DNA of 64,000 nt from Chitinophaga sp. MM2321. GTDB lineage: Bacteria; Bacteroidota; Bacteroidia; Chitinophagales; Chitinophagaceae. Location of the stretch: NCBI RefSeq assembly GCF_964033635.1, contig NZ_OZ035533.1:5489001-5553000 (forward strand), written 5' to 3'. A program made the translations under genes and the position numbers. The notes below the pieces were generated by a model, which searched no databases, was not told the DNA's origin, and was given only the letters and a program-made list of their open reading frames with translations. Below, piece after piece: positions 46,207-55,308 of the stretch. Numbering within the stretch: position 1 is the first letter of the stretch; each line of letters starts with the position of its first letter.

Positions 46207-48042
46207 ATGAAGAAGAAACAACCTGCTAAGAAGGGTTCTGCTCCTTTTAAAGGAAGAAAAACGGGCAAGACCGATAAACCAGCAGCAGGCAACCGCAACC
46301 GCTCCTCCTTTAATGGTGAAAGGCCTGGAAGAGCATCTGCAAAAGATAATCGCTCAGGTGATGACAAACCATCTTTCCGCAAACGTGCCGGTGATGGGGA
46401 GGACAGACCTGAACGCAAACGCTCTTTCGGTGGCGAAAGAAGTGGCGATGATAAACCTGCTTTCCGTAAACGCTCCTTCGGTAGCGGTGACGATAAGCCG
46501 GAACGCAAACGTACTTTCGGCGGTGATAAAACCGGTGATGATAAACCCGCTTTCCGTAAACGCTCCTTCGGTAGCGGTGACGATAAGCCGGAACGCAAAC
46601 GCTCTTTCGGCGGTGATAAAACCGGTGATGATAAACCTGCTTTCCGTAAACGCTCCTTCGGTGGCGGTGACGATAAGCCCGAACGCAAACGCTCTTTCGG
46701 CGGTGATAAAACCGGCGATGATAAACCTGCTTTCCGTAAACGCTCCTTCGGTGGCGGTGACGATAAGCCCGAACGCAAACGCTCTTTCGGCGGTGAAAGA
46801 AGTGGCGATGATAAACCAGCTTTCCGTAAACGCTCCTTTGATGGCGGCGACGAAAAGCCGGAACGCAAACGCTCTTTTGACGGTGATAAATCCGCTGGAG
46901 ATAAGCCTCCTTTCCGTAAACGCTCCTTCGGTAGTGGTGATGAAAAGCCGGAACGCAAACGTACCTTCGGCGGTGATAAAACCGGTGATGATAAACCTGC
47001 TTTCCGTAAACGCTCTTTTGGTGGTGGTGATGAAAAACCGGAACGCAAACGCTCTTTCGGCGGTGATAAAAAAAGCTTTGGGAAGAAGCCCTTTGATAAA
47101 AAAAAAGACGATAGCTCATCGTTCCACGGTGACTTCAGCGACCGCAAAGACAACAAGTCTACTCACAAGGACACGCCGAGTGGATTTAACAGGCAGAAAT
47201 TCTTTGAACGCACCAACGACCGTTTTGCCGATAAACAGGAAAAACGCAACAGAATAGCAGACACTAACGATAACGAATACACGAAAAATAAGAAAGAGGC
47301 CAAAGAAAGTGTATTTGGTCCTGGTGAAATGCCCCTGAATAAATACATTGCTCATTGCGGACTTTGTTCACGCAGGAAAGCAGTGGATTTCATCAAGGAA
47401 GGTAAGGTAACTGTAAATGGTAAACCCGTTACAGAACCGGCCACTAAAGTGACCAGTGATGATGTGGTAACATTGCAGGATAAGAAAATACAGCTGACAA
47501 AAAACCTGGTCTACCTGTTGCTCAACAAGCCCAAAGGATTTATCACCACAACAGATGATCCTGAAGGCCGTAAAACCGTTATGGACCTGATTAAGGGAGC
47601 TGTGGAAGATGAAAGGGTATATCCTGTTGGCCGTCTGGATCGTAATACATCCGGTTTGCTGTTGCTCACCAATGATGGTGAACTGGCGCAAACGCTGGCA
47701 CATCCCAAACACAACATCAAGAAAATATACCAGGTAGAGCTGGACAAACCGCTTACCAAAGGTGATTTCGAGAAAATTGTGGAAGGTGTAACCCTGGAAG
47801 ATGGTGTTGCATTTGTGGATGCACTGGGTTATGTAGATGCGAAAGATAAAAAGCAGGTAGGCATTGAAATTCATAGTGGTAAAAACCGCATTGTACGCCG
47901 CATTTTTGAGCACCTCTCCTATTCTGTAGAGAAGCTGGATCGCGTGATGTATGCCGGTCTTACCAAAAAAACACTAAACCGTGGTCAGTGGCGTCATCTC
48001 AACGAAAAAGAGGTGATCCTGCTGAAACATTTTAAAAAATAA
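46207..48042 (+). CDS. RluB-family pseudouridine synthase with long repetitive N-terminus
   Basis: The 611-residue product is a 16S/23S rRNA pseudouridine synthase of the RsuA/RluB family carried on an unusual N-terminal region. Residues 375-611 hold the S4 RNA-binding domain (MPLNKYIAHCGLCSRRK) and the catalytic domain with Asp478 in GRLDRNTSGLLLL. Residues about 48-290 are a 30-residue repeat, about eight units of the pattern GDDKPAFRKRS-FGGGDDKPERKRSFGG, highly charged and presumably disordered; residues 290-370 are also basic and low in complexity. This basic tail probably binds RNA. It is followed after 15 bases by another pseudouridine synthase. Confidence 0.92.
   Translation: MKKKQPAKKGSAPFKGRKTGKTDKPAAGNRNRSSFNGERPGRASAKDNRSGDDKPSFRKRAGDGEDRPERKRSFGGERSGDDKPAFRKRSFGSGDDKPERKRTFGGDKTGDDKPAFRKRSFGSGDDKPERKRSFGGDKTGDDKPAFRKRSFGGGDDKPERKRSFGGDKTGDDKPAFRKRSFGGGDDKPERKRSFGGERSGDDKPAFRKRSFDGGDEKPERKRSFDGDKSAGDKPPFRKRSFGSGDEKPERKRTFGGDKTGDDKPAFRKRSFGGGDEKPERKRSFGGDKKSFGKKPFDKKKDDSSSFHGDFSDRKDNKSTHKDTPSGFNRQKFFERTNDRFADKQEKRNRIADTNDNEYTKNKKEAKESVFGPGEMPLNKYIAHCGLCSRRKAVDFIKEGKVTVNGKPVTEPATKVTSDDVVTLQDKKIQLTKNLVYLLLNKPKGFITTTDDPEGRKTVMDLIKGAVEDERVYPVGRLDRNTSGLLLLTNDGELAQTLAHPKHNIKKIYQVELDKPLTKGDFEKIVEGVTLEDGVAFVDALGYVDAKDKKQVGIEIHSGKNRIVRRIFEHLSYSVEKLDRVMYAGLTKKTLNRGQWRHLNEKEVILLKHFKK
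46350..47080 (+). repeat. 90-base tandem repeats encoding a charged tail
   Basis: About eight units of 90 bases encode the N-terminal repeats of the pseudouridine synthase. The units are very similar at the DNA level, including silent positions in CGCTCCTTCGG, so the array expanded recently or is kept uniform by recombination. It contains no stop in several frames, which creates long false open frames on both strands. Confidence 0.9.
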
Positions 48043-48057
48043 CTGCCGGATAACCTG

Positions 48058-48780
48058 ATGCGATTAGTAGATCATATTTTACTCGAAACGCCTGATTTTG
48101 TTGTTGTAAACAAGCCATCAGGCATGCTGACCCTGCCTGACCGTCATGATAATGAACTGGCATCACTGAATGCCATCATGAAGAAAGCGTATGGTGAAAT
48201 ATTCACGGTACACCGGCTTGACCGCGAAACCAGCGGTATCATCCTGTTTGCCCGTAATGAAGCTGCACATAAATATTTCTCTCAGCTTTTTGAAAGCAGG
48301 GATGTAAAGAAATATTACCTGGGAATTGTAAGCGGACAACCGATGCCGAAACAAGGCAGCGTGAATGAGGGTATCATGGAACATCCCGTACAGAAAGGTA
48401 AGATGGTGACTAACCGCAAAGGAAAAGCATCTCTAACCGATTATGAAGTGTTGGAAGAGTTTGGCTTATACAGCCTGGTAAAAATGCAGATCCATACTGG
48501 TCGTACGCACCAGATCAGGGTACATATGAAACACCTGGGACACCCGATTGCAGTAGATGAAATGTATGGCAGTGCGCAACCCGTGCTGTTGTCTACCATT
48601 AAGAAAAAGTTCAAACTGGGGAAGCATACAGAAGAAGAACGGCCTATACTCAGCAGGCTGGCACTTCACGCTGCTATGCTGGTATTTAAAGATGCTACCG
48701 GTAAAGAATATACGATAGAAGCTCCCTTACCCAAAGACCTCAGCGCATTACTGAGTCAATTAAGAAAGCACAAAGGATAA
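48058..48780 (+). CDS. RluA-family pseudouridine synthase
   Basis: The 240-residue protein has the RluA-type catalytic core: NKPSGMLTLP, the active Asp55 in VHRLDRETSG, and the block MQIHTGRTHQIRVHMKHLGHPI. It has no S4 domain, as in RluA and TruC-type enzymes that act on rRNA or tRNA. The substrate cannot be told. Its start lies 15 bases past the previous synthase, so the two are co-transcribed. A family I palindrome starts 9 bases past the stop. Confidence 0.93.
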   Translation: MRLVDHILLETPDFVVVNKPSGMLTLPDRHDNELASLNAIMKKAYGEIFTVHRLDRETSGIILFARNEAAHKYFSQLFESRDVKKYYLGIVSGQPMPKQGSVNEGIMEHPVQKGKMVTNRKGKASLTDYEVLEEFGLYSLVKMQIHTGRTHQIRVHMKHLGHPIAVDEMYGSAQPVLLSTIKKKFKLGKHTEEERPILSRLALHAAMLVFKDATGKEYTIEAPLPKDLSALLSQLRKHKG

Positions 48781-48788
48781 ATATTTAG

Positions 48789-48888
48789 GGATTTTTTGAT
48801 TTACGAATGTAGGAATTTGAAATGCGGCAGAGACCTACATAATAATCCGCTGCATTTCAAATTCCTACATTCGTAAATCAAAAAATCC
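48789..48888. repeat. Palindrome family I, copy with matched arm changes
   Basis: Arms of 37 bp (48789-48825 and 48852-48888) pair perfectly around a 26-base loop; six further pairs with one mismatch extend outward. Compared with the copy at 37734, the arm reads GAATGTAGGAATTTG instead of GAATTTAGGGATTTG, and the opposite arm carries the compensating changes. The inner GCAGCGG part is disrupted. Confidence 0.9.
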
Positions 48889-48898
48889 CCAAATAAAA

Positions 48899-48920
48899 AA
48901 ACGGGGAGAAATCCCCGTTT
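48899..48920 (-). terminator. GNRA-loop hairpin terminator (minus direction)
   Basis: A 9-bp stem AAACGGGGA/TCCCCGTTT (48899-48907 with 48912-48920) closes on the loop GAAA. On the minus strand it runs into TTTTTTT, so it suits transcripts coming from the peroxiredoxin gene, as a second terminator after the hairpin at 48957-48999. Confidence 0.65.
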
Positions 48921-48956
48921 CGTAAAAATCAAAAACCAACCATTAAAAACTCTTAT

Positions 48957-48999
48957 AAATAAAAGCCGCTACCTGGTTATGGTAAGTCGGCTTTTATTT
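48957..48999. terminator. Bidirectional hairpin next to the peroxiredoxin gene
   Basis: A 12-bp stem AAATAAAAGCCG/CGGCTTTTATTT (48957-48968 with 48988-48999) encloses a smaller ACC/GGT stem. T-rich or A-rich flanks on both sides allow termination in either direction. It lies 7 bases past the peroxiredoxin stop. Confidence 0.75.
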
Positions 49000-49005
49000 T
49001 TTTAA

Positions 49006-49641
49006 TTACTTATTAGGCTGTGGTGTTGTTCTCAGATAAGGCTTGATGATTTTGTGGCCTTTCGGAAAACGTTGCGGGATATCGGCAGTAGCTACTGCTC
49101 CACTAACGATTACATCTTCTCCATCTTTCCAGTCAGCTGGTGTAGCTACGCTGTAGTTAGCAGTGAGCTGCAAAGAATCGATAACGCGTAAAACTTCGTG
49201 AAAATTCCTGCCGGTAGAAGCCGGATAGGTGATCATCAGTTTTACTTTTTTATCAGGTCCTATTATAAACAAGGATCTTACAGTAAATGTTTCGGAAGCG
49301 TTCGGGTGGATCATATCGTAGAGATTGGCCACCGTTCTGTCTTCGTCAGCAATAATAGGAAAAGTTACATCACATTGTTGTGTTTCGTTAATATCTCCTA
49401 TCCAACCCAGGTGTTTATCCAGTGGATCAACACTGAGGGCTAATACTTTTACATTGCGTTTAGCAAATTCATCCTTCAGCAGGGCTGTTTTACCAAGTTC
49501 TGTGGTACAAACAGGCGTAAAGTCAGCAGGATGCGAGAATAATACACCCCAGCTATCTCCGAGAAAATCATAAAAATCGATTTCTCCTAAGGTGGTTTTC
49601 GCTTTGAAATTGGGAGCGGCATCGCCCAGTCTTAAACTCAT
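49006..49641 (-). CDS. Peroxiredoxin, Prx6 (1-Cys-like) family
   Basis: The 211-residue thiol peroxidase has the peroxidatic Cys45 in the motif HPADFTPVCTTELG, the family's PLDKHLGWIGDI stretch and the C-terminal GHKIIKPYLRTTPQP that marks the Prx6 group. It detoxifies hydrogen peroxide and organic peroxides. A second Cys (QQCDVTFP) is not at a usual resolving position. A TATTTTTG -7 box lies 20 bases before the ATG. No OxyR-type site was seen. Confidence 0.94.
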   Translation of the reverse strand: MSLRLGDAAPNFKAKTTLGEIDFYDFLGDSWGVLFSHPADFTPVCTTELGKTALLKDEFAKRNVKVLALSVDPLDKHLGWIGDINETQQCDVTFPIIADEDRTVANLYDMIHPNASETFTVRSLFIIGPDKKVKLMITYPASTGRNFHEVLRVIDSLQLTANYSVATPADWKDGEDVIVSGAVATADIPQRFPKGHKIIKPYLRTTPQPNK

Positions 49642-49661
49642 AGTTTTACGATTTACTTAAT

Positions 49662-49669
49662 CAAAAATA
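49662..49669 (-). promoter_or_regulatory. -7 element of the peroxiredoxin promoter
   Basis: TATTTTTG on the minus strand fits TAnnTTTG; the ATG is 20 bases downstream. The -33 region has no TTTG at the right distance. Confidence 0.45.
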
Positions 49670-49807
49670 GCGTTTTTCCTACAAGATTTATAGACTTTAA
49701 AGGATTTTTTTCTCCATTCGTGCCTTTTTTAGGGGGGAAAGTAATTGGGGTTAACAAACAGGCTAACAAACGGGATCAATCAACAAGATAAAGGTGGTTA
49801 AAAAATA

Positions 49808-50413
49808 TTATGGCATGGAAGTATGAAGCTGCCACGCATAGTAGGCCAGGCTAAAGTTGGTATCATCTGCCAGGCCTGCTTTTATGCGGGCTGCTTCCTC
49901 TTCCAGTTCTATTTCAATAAATCCAAGGTACAGGGTATAATTGTTACGGAGTGTTTGCATACACTGCTCCATTTTCCTGTTCAGATCTGCGCGGATAGCA
50001 GGAGGCAAAGTGGGTACAACAGGCAATGCTACTACCTTCTGGATAAAATAACAGGTTCCCTCTGCGTATACTTCCCACTCATTATGCTCCGGCTCGCTCA
50101 TATAAAAGGTCATGTTATCAAAAATAACAGCGGCCCCCAGTTCTGCTTCCAGGTCAACAATTTCCGGGATACGACGCATATCTTCCAGTTGCTTCACAAT
50201 GCTCATCTGCACGGCATCATGTTGCTCCTGGCTGTATCGCAGCATCGTATTCATTACTTCATAAGTAGTTACAAAATCACAGGGATGCCACTCACCATTC
50301 TGTTGCACATGGCCCCAGAGTGTCAGGTAATTCGTGTCATCCATTACAATCTGGCCAATGGAAACGGCCTGCATCTGCGTAATCGCTGTCGTTGTTGTAT
50401 GTACTTTATTCAT
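49808..50413 (-). CDS. Hypothetical protein
   Basis: This frame of 201 residues from the ATG at 50413 (a TTG at 50422 is also possible) is not one I recognise. It is soluble, acidic (ELEAELGAAV, IEIELEEEAARI), Met- and Gln-rich, with no signal peptide, membrane helix or known motif. An open frame of similar length covers the opposite strand (49823-50428), but its product is rich in Cys, His and Ile as expected of a shadow, so I take the minus strand as coding. It lies between the peroxiredoxin and the WYL regulator, divergent from the latter. Confidence 0.6.
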   Translation of the reverse strand: MNKVHTTTTAITQMQAVSIGQIVMDDTNYLTLWGHVQQNGEWHPCDFVTTYEVMNTMLRYSQEQHDAVQMSIVKQLEDMRRIPEIVDLEAELGAAVIFDNMTFYMSEPEHNEWEVYAEGTCYFIQKVVALPVVPTLPPAIRADLNRKMEQCMQTLRNNYTLYLGFIEIELEEEAARIKAGLADDTNFSLAYYAWQLHTSMP

Positions 50414-50552
50414 AACCGTCAACTTTAATTAACAATACAAATCTACCTGCCCTTCGCGCAAGGGATTTGCGCAGTGAACAATTACCTGTAAAATTTTAAA
50501 TCATCTTTTCAAAAGCGGGAATTGCTTATTTTTATTATCTAAATTTTATCTT

Positions 50553-51557
50553 TTGCCAAAAAATAAGGATGCAGTATCGCGCTACCGCTGGCTTGACGAG
50601 CGGCTACGCAACAAACGTCTGCCCAAACCTACATTGGAAACCCTGATTGACTATGTATCCAAAAAAATGGATGCCGACATATCAAGGCGTACTATACAAA
50701 AAGATATTCAGGATATGCGGCAGGATCCTGAACTGAACTATATGGCGCCCATTGTCTACGAACGTAGCAGCGGCACCTACCGCTATGCAGACGATAGCTT
50801 CTCCATCAGCAATATACCCATCGAAGAAGCCGACTTGCAGGGACTGGAAATTGCGATCGGCATCCTGGAACAATTCCGCAGCCTGCCGGTTGTACAGCAG
50901 TTTGAAGATGCTATCCTCAAAATAGCCGCCAGCCTGAAAATGAACAGGGAAGCACTGCAACACAAAGGACTGATCAAATTTACCCGCACCTCACAATACA
51001 AAGGCGCTGAACATATCACAGAGATAGTAGACGCCATCAAAAACCTGGAAGTGATCCGTATCGCCTACCAGAGCTTTGACCGCAACGAACCCAAAGAACA
51101 CTGGGTAGAACCCTATCACCTCCGTGAATACCAGCACCGCTTTTACCTGATCGGTAAAAGTCAGCAGACAAGAGGCGGCGCCGTGATCACTTTTGCGCTC
51201 GACAGAGTCGTGAAGATCTGGCCTACCATGAAACATTTTGACGAGAAGAATTTTGATGATGCCAGCTACTTTCAGCATGCCATCGGTATTACCGTGCATG
51301 AAGGGGAGCCCGAAAATGTGCTGCTGGCTTTCACACCCAGACAGGGAAAATATATCAAATCACAGCCTATTCACACTTCGCAGCAGGTAGTGGAAGATAA
51401 TAGTAAAGAATGTCGTATATCCCTTGACGTTGTGATTAACCCGGAACTTACTATGACCCTGCTCAGCTACGGCGCCCAGGTAAAAGTTCTGCAGCCAGCA
51501 CACCTGGCGGTGAAACTGGCTGCAGAAGCAAAAGCCATGATGGCTTTATATAAATGA
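50553..51557 (+). CDS. WYL-domain transcriptional regulator
   Basis: The 334-residue protein has an N-terminal helix-turn-helix (about 5-75, YVSKKMDADISRRTIQKDIQDMR) and a WYL domain (about 160-230) with HRFYLIGKSQ, a variant of the W-Y-L triplet, then a WCX-like C-terminal domain. WYL regulators bind nucleic acid or nucleotide ligands and often control DNA repair or phage defence; here no defence genes are nearby. The start appears to be TTG at 50553, since no ATG occurs in frame before residue 33. It ends 3 bases from the stop of the convergent LolA-like gene. Confidence 0.85.
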   Translation: MPKNKDAVSRYRWLDERLRNKRLPKPTLETLIDYVSKKMDADISRRTIQKDIQDMRQDPELNYMAPIVYERSSGTYRYADDSFSISNIPIEEADLQGLEIAIGILEQFRSLPVVQQFEDAILKIAASLKMNREALQHKGLIKFTRTSQYKGAEHITEIVDAIKNLEVIRIAYQSFDRNEPKEHWVEPYHLREYQHRFYLIGKSQQTRGGAVITFALDRVVKIWPTMKHFDEKNFDDASYFQHAIGITVHEGEPENVLLAFTPRQGKYIKSQPIHTSQQVVEDNSKECRISLDVVINPELTMTLLSYGAQVKVLQPAHLAVKLAAEAKAMMALYK

Positions 51558-51560
51558 CTT

Positions 51561-52301
51561 TTATTTAACGTCCGGTTTAGAAGCCGGCTTCTCAAACAAG
51601 CTATCGGCTATTGGTTGGTTCACCTCTATTTTGGTGATATTTATTTTCATGCCCTGACCCATGGGTGACTGCTCAGTAGTGCCCGGATAAGCGTATCCAT
51701 CGGGTGTTTTCTTGTAGTCAGACAGCATGGTCACCATTTCTCCTTTCTGACCGTTTATTTCCAGCACGTTGGTAGCCTTTACCAGGTAAAAGGTTTGGGC
51801 ATCCAGGTAAGCGATGCCGGAGATATTCTCTGCACTCACTACCTTTAGCTTGTATGCCGGCGCCCCATTCACGGTATCTTTACCTAACAGCTCCACCTTC
51901 TTGCCTTTTGCAGCATAGTCGAAAAGTTCACCGGTCACATCCAGCTGCGATTTCATCAGCTTCAATACGGTAGGATCAATATCTTCCGGCGCTGTTTTCT
52001 GTGCGATAGGCATAAACTGCCAGCCCATATCTTTGGTTACTACCTGTACATTGGTAGTGCCCATGATTTCAAACTCCAGCCGCATCGCTTCTCCCTGTTT
52101 CACCCATCTCCTGATAGGCACCTGCATGCCCTGGATTTCCATCGAACCTTCTGTATACTGGGTTTTGATCGCCTTCAGTTTTTCGGCGCCACCCATTGCA
52201 TCCGTATTTTTATTTATGATCTCAGCCAATGTCTGTGCCTGTAAGCTGATACCCGCTATCACCATACCTGTTACCAGCGAAAGAACCTTTACATAATTCA
52301 T
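51561..52301 (-). CDS. LolA-like outer-membrane lipoprotein-sorting superfamily protein
   Basis: The 246-residue product has a signal peptide (about 1-23, GISLQAQ) and a beta-rich mature part with the LolA/LppX-like features: IINKNTDAMGGAEKLKAIKTQYTEG at the start, then repeated strands ending in AYPGTTEQSPMGQGMKINITKIEVN. Bacteroidota encode many such proteins, usually called outer membrane lipoprotein-sorting proteins, and their true roles are unclear. It has no cysteine after the signal peptide, so it is periplasmic rather than a lipoprotein itself. Confidence 0.8.
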   Translation of the reverse strand: MNYVKVLSLVTGMVIAGISLQAQTLAEIINKNTDAMGGAEKLKAIKTQYTEGSMEIQGMQVPIRRWVKQGEAMRLEFEIMGTTNVQVVTKDMGWQFMPIAQKTAPEDIDPTVLKLMKSQLDVTGELFDYAAKGKKVELLGKDTVNGAPAYKLKVVSAENISGIAYLDAQTFYLVKATNVLEINGQKGEMVTMLSDYKKTPDGYAYPGTTEQSPMGQGMKINITKIEVNQPIADSLFEKPASKPDVK

Positions 52302-52419
52302 ATAACGTATTTAGTAATTATTATTATCAAATAAAGATAGCCAAAAAACATGGCGCGTTTACATCTTCACAAAAATTTGGCTAAAGCTGAAAATGCCGGC
52401 TATTCCTTAGCTTTACGGC

Positions 52420-54060
52420 ATGAATACATACCAGATTTCCGGCAACCTTGTAGATATATTACACCAGGAAATTTATCCTGCTACCCTGCACATAGCGGAT
52501 GGCCGCATCCATAATATAGAACGCAATAACAATGCCTGGCCGCATTATCTGCTACCCGGCTTTACAGACGCTCATGTACACATAGAAAGTTCTATGCTGA
52601 TCCCAACTGAATTTGCACGGCTGGCAGTGGTACACGGCACCGTCGCCACCGTCAGCGATCCCCATGAAATTGCCAATGTAATGGGTGTAAAAGGCGTGGA
52701 ATTTATGCTGGACAATGGCAAACAGGTTCCTTTCAAATTCAATTTCGGCGCACCTTCCTGTGTACCCGCCACCATATTTGAAACAGCCGGCGCCACCGTA
52801 GATGTAGCAGACATCGAACAACTACTACAGCGCGACGACATCCGCTACCTGACAGAGATGATGAACTTTCCCGGCGTACTCAACAAAGACCCGGAAGTGC
52901 TGGCTAAAATAGCCGCGGCACAACGGGCAGGCAAACCGGTAGACGGCCACGCACCAGGGCTTCGCGGCGATGCTGCCCGCGCTTATATCGCAGCCGGTAT
53001 CAGTACCGATCATGAATGTTTTACGCTGGAAGAAGGTCTGGAAAAACTACAATATGGCATGCATATACTCATCCGGGAAGGAAGTGCGGCCAAAAACTTT
53101 GAAGCCCTCATCCCCCTGCTGCATGACTATCCTGAAAAGATCATGTTTTGCAGTGACGACAAACACCCCGACAACCTGGTTGAAGGCCACATCAACCAAC
53201 TGGTGAAACGTGCGCTGGCACATGGTATTGATCTCTTTAAGGTGTTGCGTGCCGCCTGCATAAACCCCGTACTACATTATAAACTGGACAACGGAATGCT
53301 GCGGGAACAGGATGCTGCGGATTTTATTGTGGTAGATAACCTACAGGATTTTAATATCCTCGCTACTTATATCGATGGCGAAAAAGTGGCCGAAAATGGC
53401 CAGACGCTCATCCCTTCTATCCCTGCTACCCCTGTCAATAATTTTGTATGCAGTGATAAAGCAGTGGATGATTTTCGTATGCCCGTAAACGATAGTAATG
53501 CAACTGCCGTAACGGTAAAGGTGATTGAAGCGATGAATGGTCAGCTGATCACTAATGCCCTTACTGCCAACCTCGCCGTAACAGCAGGATTGTTGCACAG
53601 CGACACCAGTCAGGATATCCTGAAACTGGCAGTCGTAAACCGCTACCGGGAAGCGCCCGTGGCATTGGGATTTATCCGTGGATTTGGACTGAAACAAGGA
53701 GCCATCGCCTCTTCTGTAGCACATGACAGCCATAATATTATTGTGGTAGGAACGGATGATGAAAGTCTTTGTGCCGCTGTCAATGCAGTCATTGCGCAGC
53801 AAGGTGGCATCAGTTTTACCAATAAAACCAACACCCAGGTACTACCCCTTCCTGTAGCCGGCCTGATGAGTAACCTCGACGGCTATACGGTAGCGCAGCA
53901 ATACAGCACTTTCGATCAATCAGCGAAGGCATTGGGCTCAGAGCTCGCATCACCATACATGACCTTGTCATTCATGGCGCTGCTCGTGATTCCACATTTA
54001 AAACTAAGTGACTTGGGATTATTTGATGGAGACGGGTTTCAGTTTACAGCTGTTTATTAA
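52420..54060 (+). CDS. ade: Adenine deaminase
   Basis: The 546-residue amidohydrolase turns adenine into hypoxanthine and ammonia for purine salvage. Metal-binding HVHIESS follows the LLPGFTDA strand, and the family blocks VATVSDPHEIANVMG, VDGHAPGLRG, CSDDKHPDNLVEGH and the C-terminal SVAHDSHNIIVVGTDD are all present. Length agrees with Ade of Bacillus and Escherichia coli. It is divergent from the LolA-like gene and convergent with anmK, with a shared hairpin terminator. Confidence 0.96.
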   Translation: MNTYQISGNLVDILHQEIYPATLHIADGRIHNIERNNNAWPHYLLPGFTDAHVHIESSMLIPTEFARLAVVHGTVATVSDPHEIANVMGVKGVEFMLDNGKQVPFKFNFGAPSCVPATIFETAGATVDVADIEQLLQRDDIRYLTEMMNFPGVLNKDPEVLAKIAAAQRAGKPVDGHAPGLRGDAARAYIAAGISTDHECFTLEEGLEKLQYGMHILIREGSAAKNFEALIPLLHDYPEKIMFCSDDKHPDNLVEGHINQLVKRALAHGIDLFKVLRAACINPVLHYKLDNGMLREQDAADFIVVDNLQDFNILATYIDGEKVAENGQTLIPSIPATPVNNFVCSDKAVDDFRMPVNDSNATAVTVKVIEAMNGQLITNALTANLAVTAGLLHSDTSQDILKLAVVNRYREAPVALGFIRGFGLKQGAIASSVAHDSHNIIVVGTDDESLCAAVNAVIAQQGGISFTNKTNTQVLPLPVAGLMSNLDGYTVAQQYSTFDQSAKALGSELASPYMTLSFMALLVIPHLKLSDLGLFDGDGFQFTAVY

Positions 54061-54062
54061 AG

Positions 54063-54102
54063 ATAGAAGCGGATACCGTATTCAGACAGTATCCGCTTCT
54101 AT
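54063..54102. terminator. Bidirectional terminator between ade and anmK
   Basis: A perfect 14-bp stem ATAGAAGCGGATAC/GTATCCGCTTCTAT (54063-54076 with 54089-54102) with a 12-base loop is followed by TTTT on the plus strand. It sits in the 57-base gap between the two convergent stops and can serve both. Confidence 0.85.
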
Positions 54103-54117
54103 TTTTAAGGTCGGTTC

Positions 54118-55209
54118 TTAACGGCTCGTCCAGAGTGCCCCATTCACCGAATCTCTCGCAGCCCCGGTAACAGACGACAATACATTATCCTCATGTCTCC
54201 AGCGTAGCACACCGATGAGGGCCATTACCAGCGCCTCTTTGAAATTAACGGTCAGTTCATCCGGTACTTCCACGGTAATACCCAGTGGCGCCAGCTCTTC
54301 GCGGATACTGTTTACCATAAAAGTATTGAAAGCACCGCCGCCGGTGATCAGCATACTGGCGGGAGCATCCGGCATTTTATCTTTCAGCGCCGCTGCTGCT
54401 TTCGCTATCTGTGCGGCTATATGTGCAGTATAAGTGCGGAGCTTACCCTGCACGGATATACGTAAAGGCATGATCATAGGCAACACGGTAGCCGTACCGA
54501 AGTCATTGGCCAGCGATTTTGGCCAGGGCGCCTGGTAATAAGGTAATGCGTTCAGTTGTTCCAGTAGCGCGGGATCTGCCACAGCACCGGCAGCCAGGGC
54601 GCCGCCATCATCGTAAGGCTTGTTCAGTGCGGCAGCCAGTTCATTCAACACACGGTTGCAGGGGCAGATATCAAAAGCTGCAAACTGGTCGGGCAGTTGT
54701 GCAGAGATATTGGCAATACCTCCCAGGTTGAGCCAGTACTGGTAACCGGGAAGTAAATATTTTTCCCCGATGGGTACAATCGGCGCTCCCTGTCCGCCCA
54801 GTGCCACATCCACCGCACGCAGGTCAGTGATCACCGGAAGGCCCGTTACAGCTGTAATGGCAGCGCCATCACCCAGTTGTGCCGTCATTTTATCTGCCGG
54901 CATATGAAAAGTAGTATGCCCATGTGATGCAATGAAATGCACCTTATGGTCCAGCTGATTTTTTTCTATAAAAGAAAGGATCCGGTGCCCGGTGTAATGC
55001 CCGTAAGCCGTGTGCAGCAACAGGTAGTCCCTGGCTGGCAGCGATGTAGCTGTGGCCAGTCTTTCCATCCATTCCGGTTCATATGGCAAACTCTCTGATG
55101 CTTTAATAGCATAGGTCCATTGCCCGCGTACCTCCGTCAGTTCCGCGAAAACTATATCGAGTCCGTCTAATGAGCTACCGGACATGGTGCCTATCACATT
55201 ATATACCAT
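54118..55209 (-). CDS. anmK: Anhydro-N-acetylmuramic acid kinase
   Basis: The 363-residue kinase phosphorylates 1,6-anhydro-MurNAc released during cell-wall recycling, giving MurNAc-6-phosphate. The ATP/sugar-binding blocks GTMSGSSLDGLD, ASHGHTTFH, QLGDGAAIT, NLGGIANIS, FDICPCNRVLN, DGGALAAG and LITGGGAFN are all visible. No other recycling gene is adjacent. A TACCTTTG -7 box (55225-55232) precedes it. Confidence 0.95.
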   Translation of the reverse strand: MVYNVIGTMSGSSLDGLDIVFAELTEVRGQWTYAIKASESLPYEPEWMERLATATSLPARDYLLLHTAYGHYTGHRILSFIEKNQLDHKVHFIASHGHTTFHMPADKMTAQLGDGAAITAVTGLPVITDLRAVDVALGGQGAPIVPIGEKYLLPGYQYWLNLGGIANISAQLPDQFAAFDICPCNRVLNELAAALNKPYDDGGALAAGAVADPALLEQLNALPYYQAPWPKSLANDFGTATVLPMIMPLRISVQGKLRTYTAHIAAQIAKAAAALKDKMPDAPASMLITGGGAFNTFMVNSIREELAPLGITVEVPDELTVNFKEALVMALIGVLRWRHEDNVLSSVTGAARDSVNGALWTSR

Positions 55210-55224
55210 CGACTAAATTTTTGC

Positions 55225-55232
55225 CAAAGGTA
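55225..55232 (-). promoter_or_regulatory. -7 element of the anmK promoter
   Basis: TACCTTTG on the minus strand fits TAnnTTTG, 15 bases before the ATG at 55209. No -33 match was seen in the AT-rich stretch upstream. Confidence 0.45.
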
Positions 55233-55308
55233 GTTTTTAAATATTTTTTTAACGATTTATGGAAATGGTTCTTTACCCGGCATCATGCAGACAGAAAACT
55301 TCTCTGCT

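Noticed and set aside
46194..47257. Long open frames on both strands over the pseudouridine synthase repeats (46194-47156 minus, 46310-47119 minus, 46313-47257 plus)
   Set aside because: They arise because the 90-base repeat lacks stops in several frames; the true frame continues into the S4 and catalytic domains.
49823..50428. 201-codon frame on the plus strand opposite the hypothetical gene
   Set aside because: Its product is rich in Cys, His and Ile with no domain logic, as expected of an antisense shadow; the minus-strand frame has normal composition.
50553..51557. WYL regulator as a marker of a phage-defence island
   Set aside because: The genes around it (peroxiredoxin, LolA-like protein, adenine deaminase) are housekeeping, and no nuclease, helicase, methylase or toxin genes are nearby.
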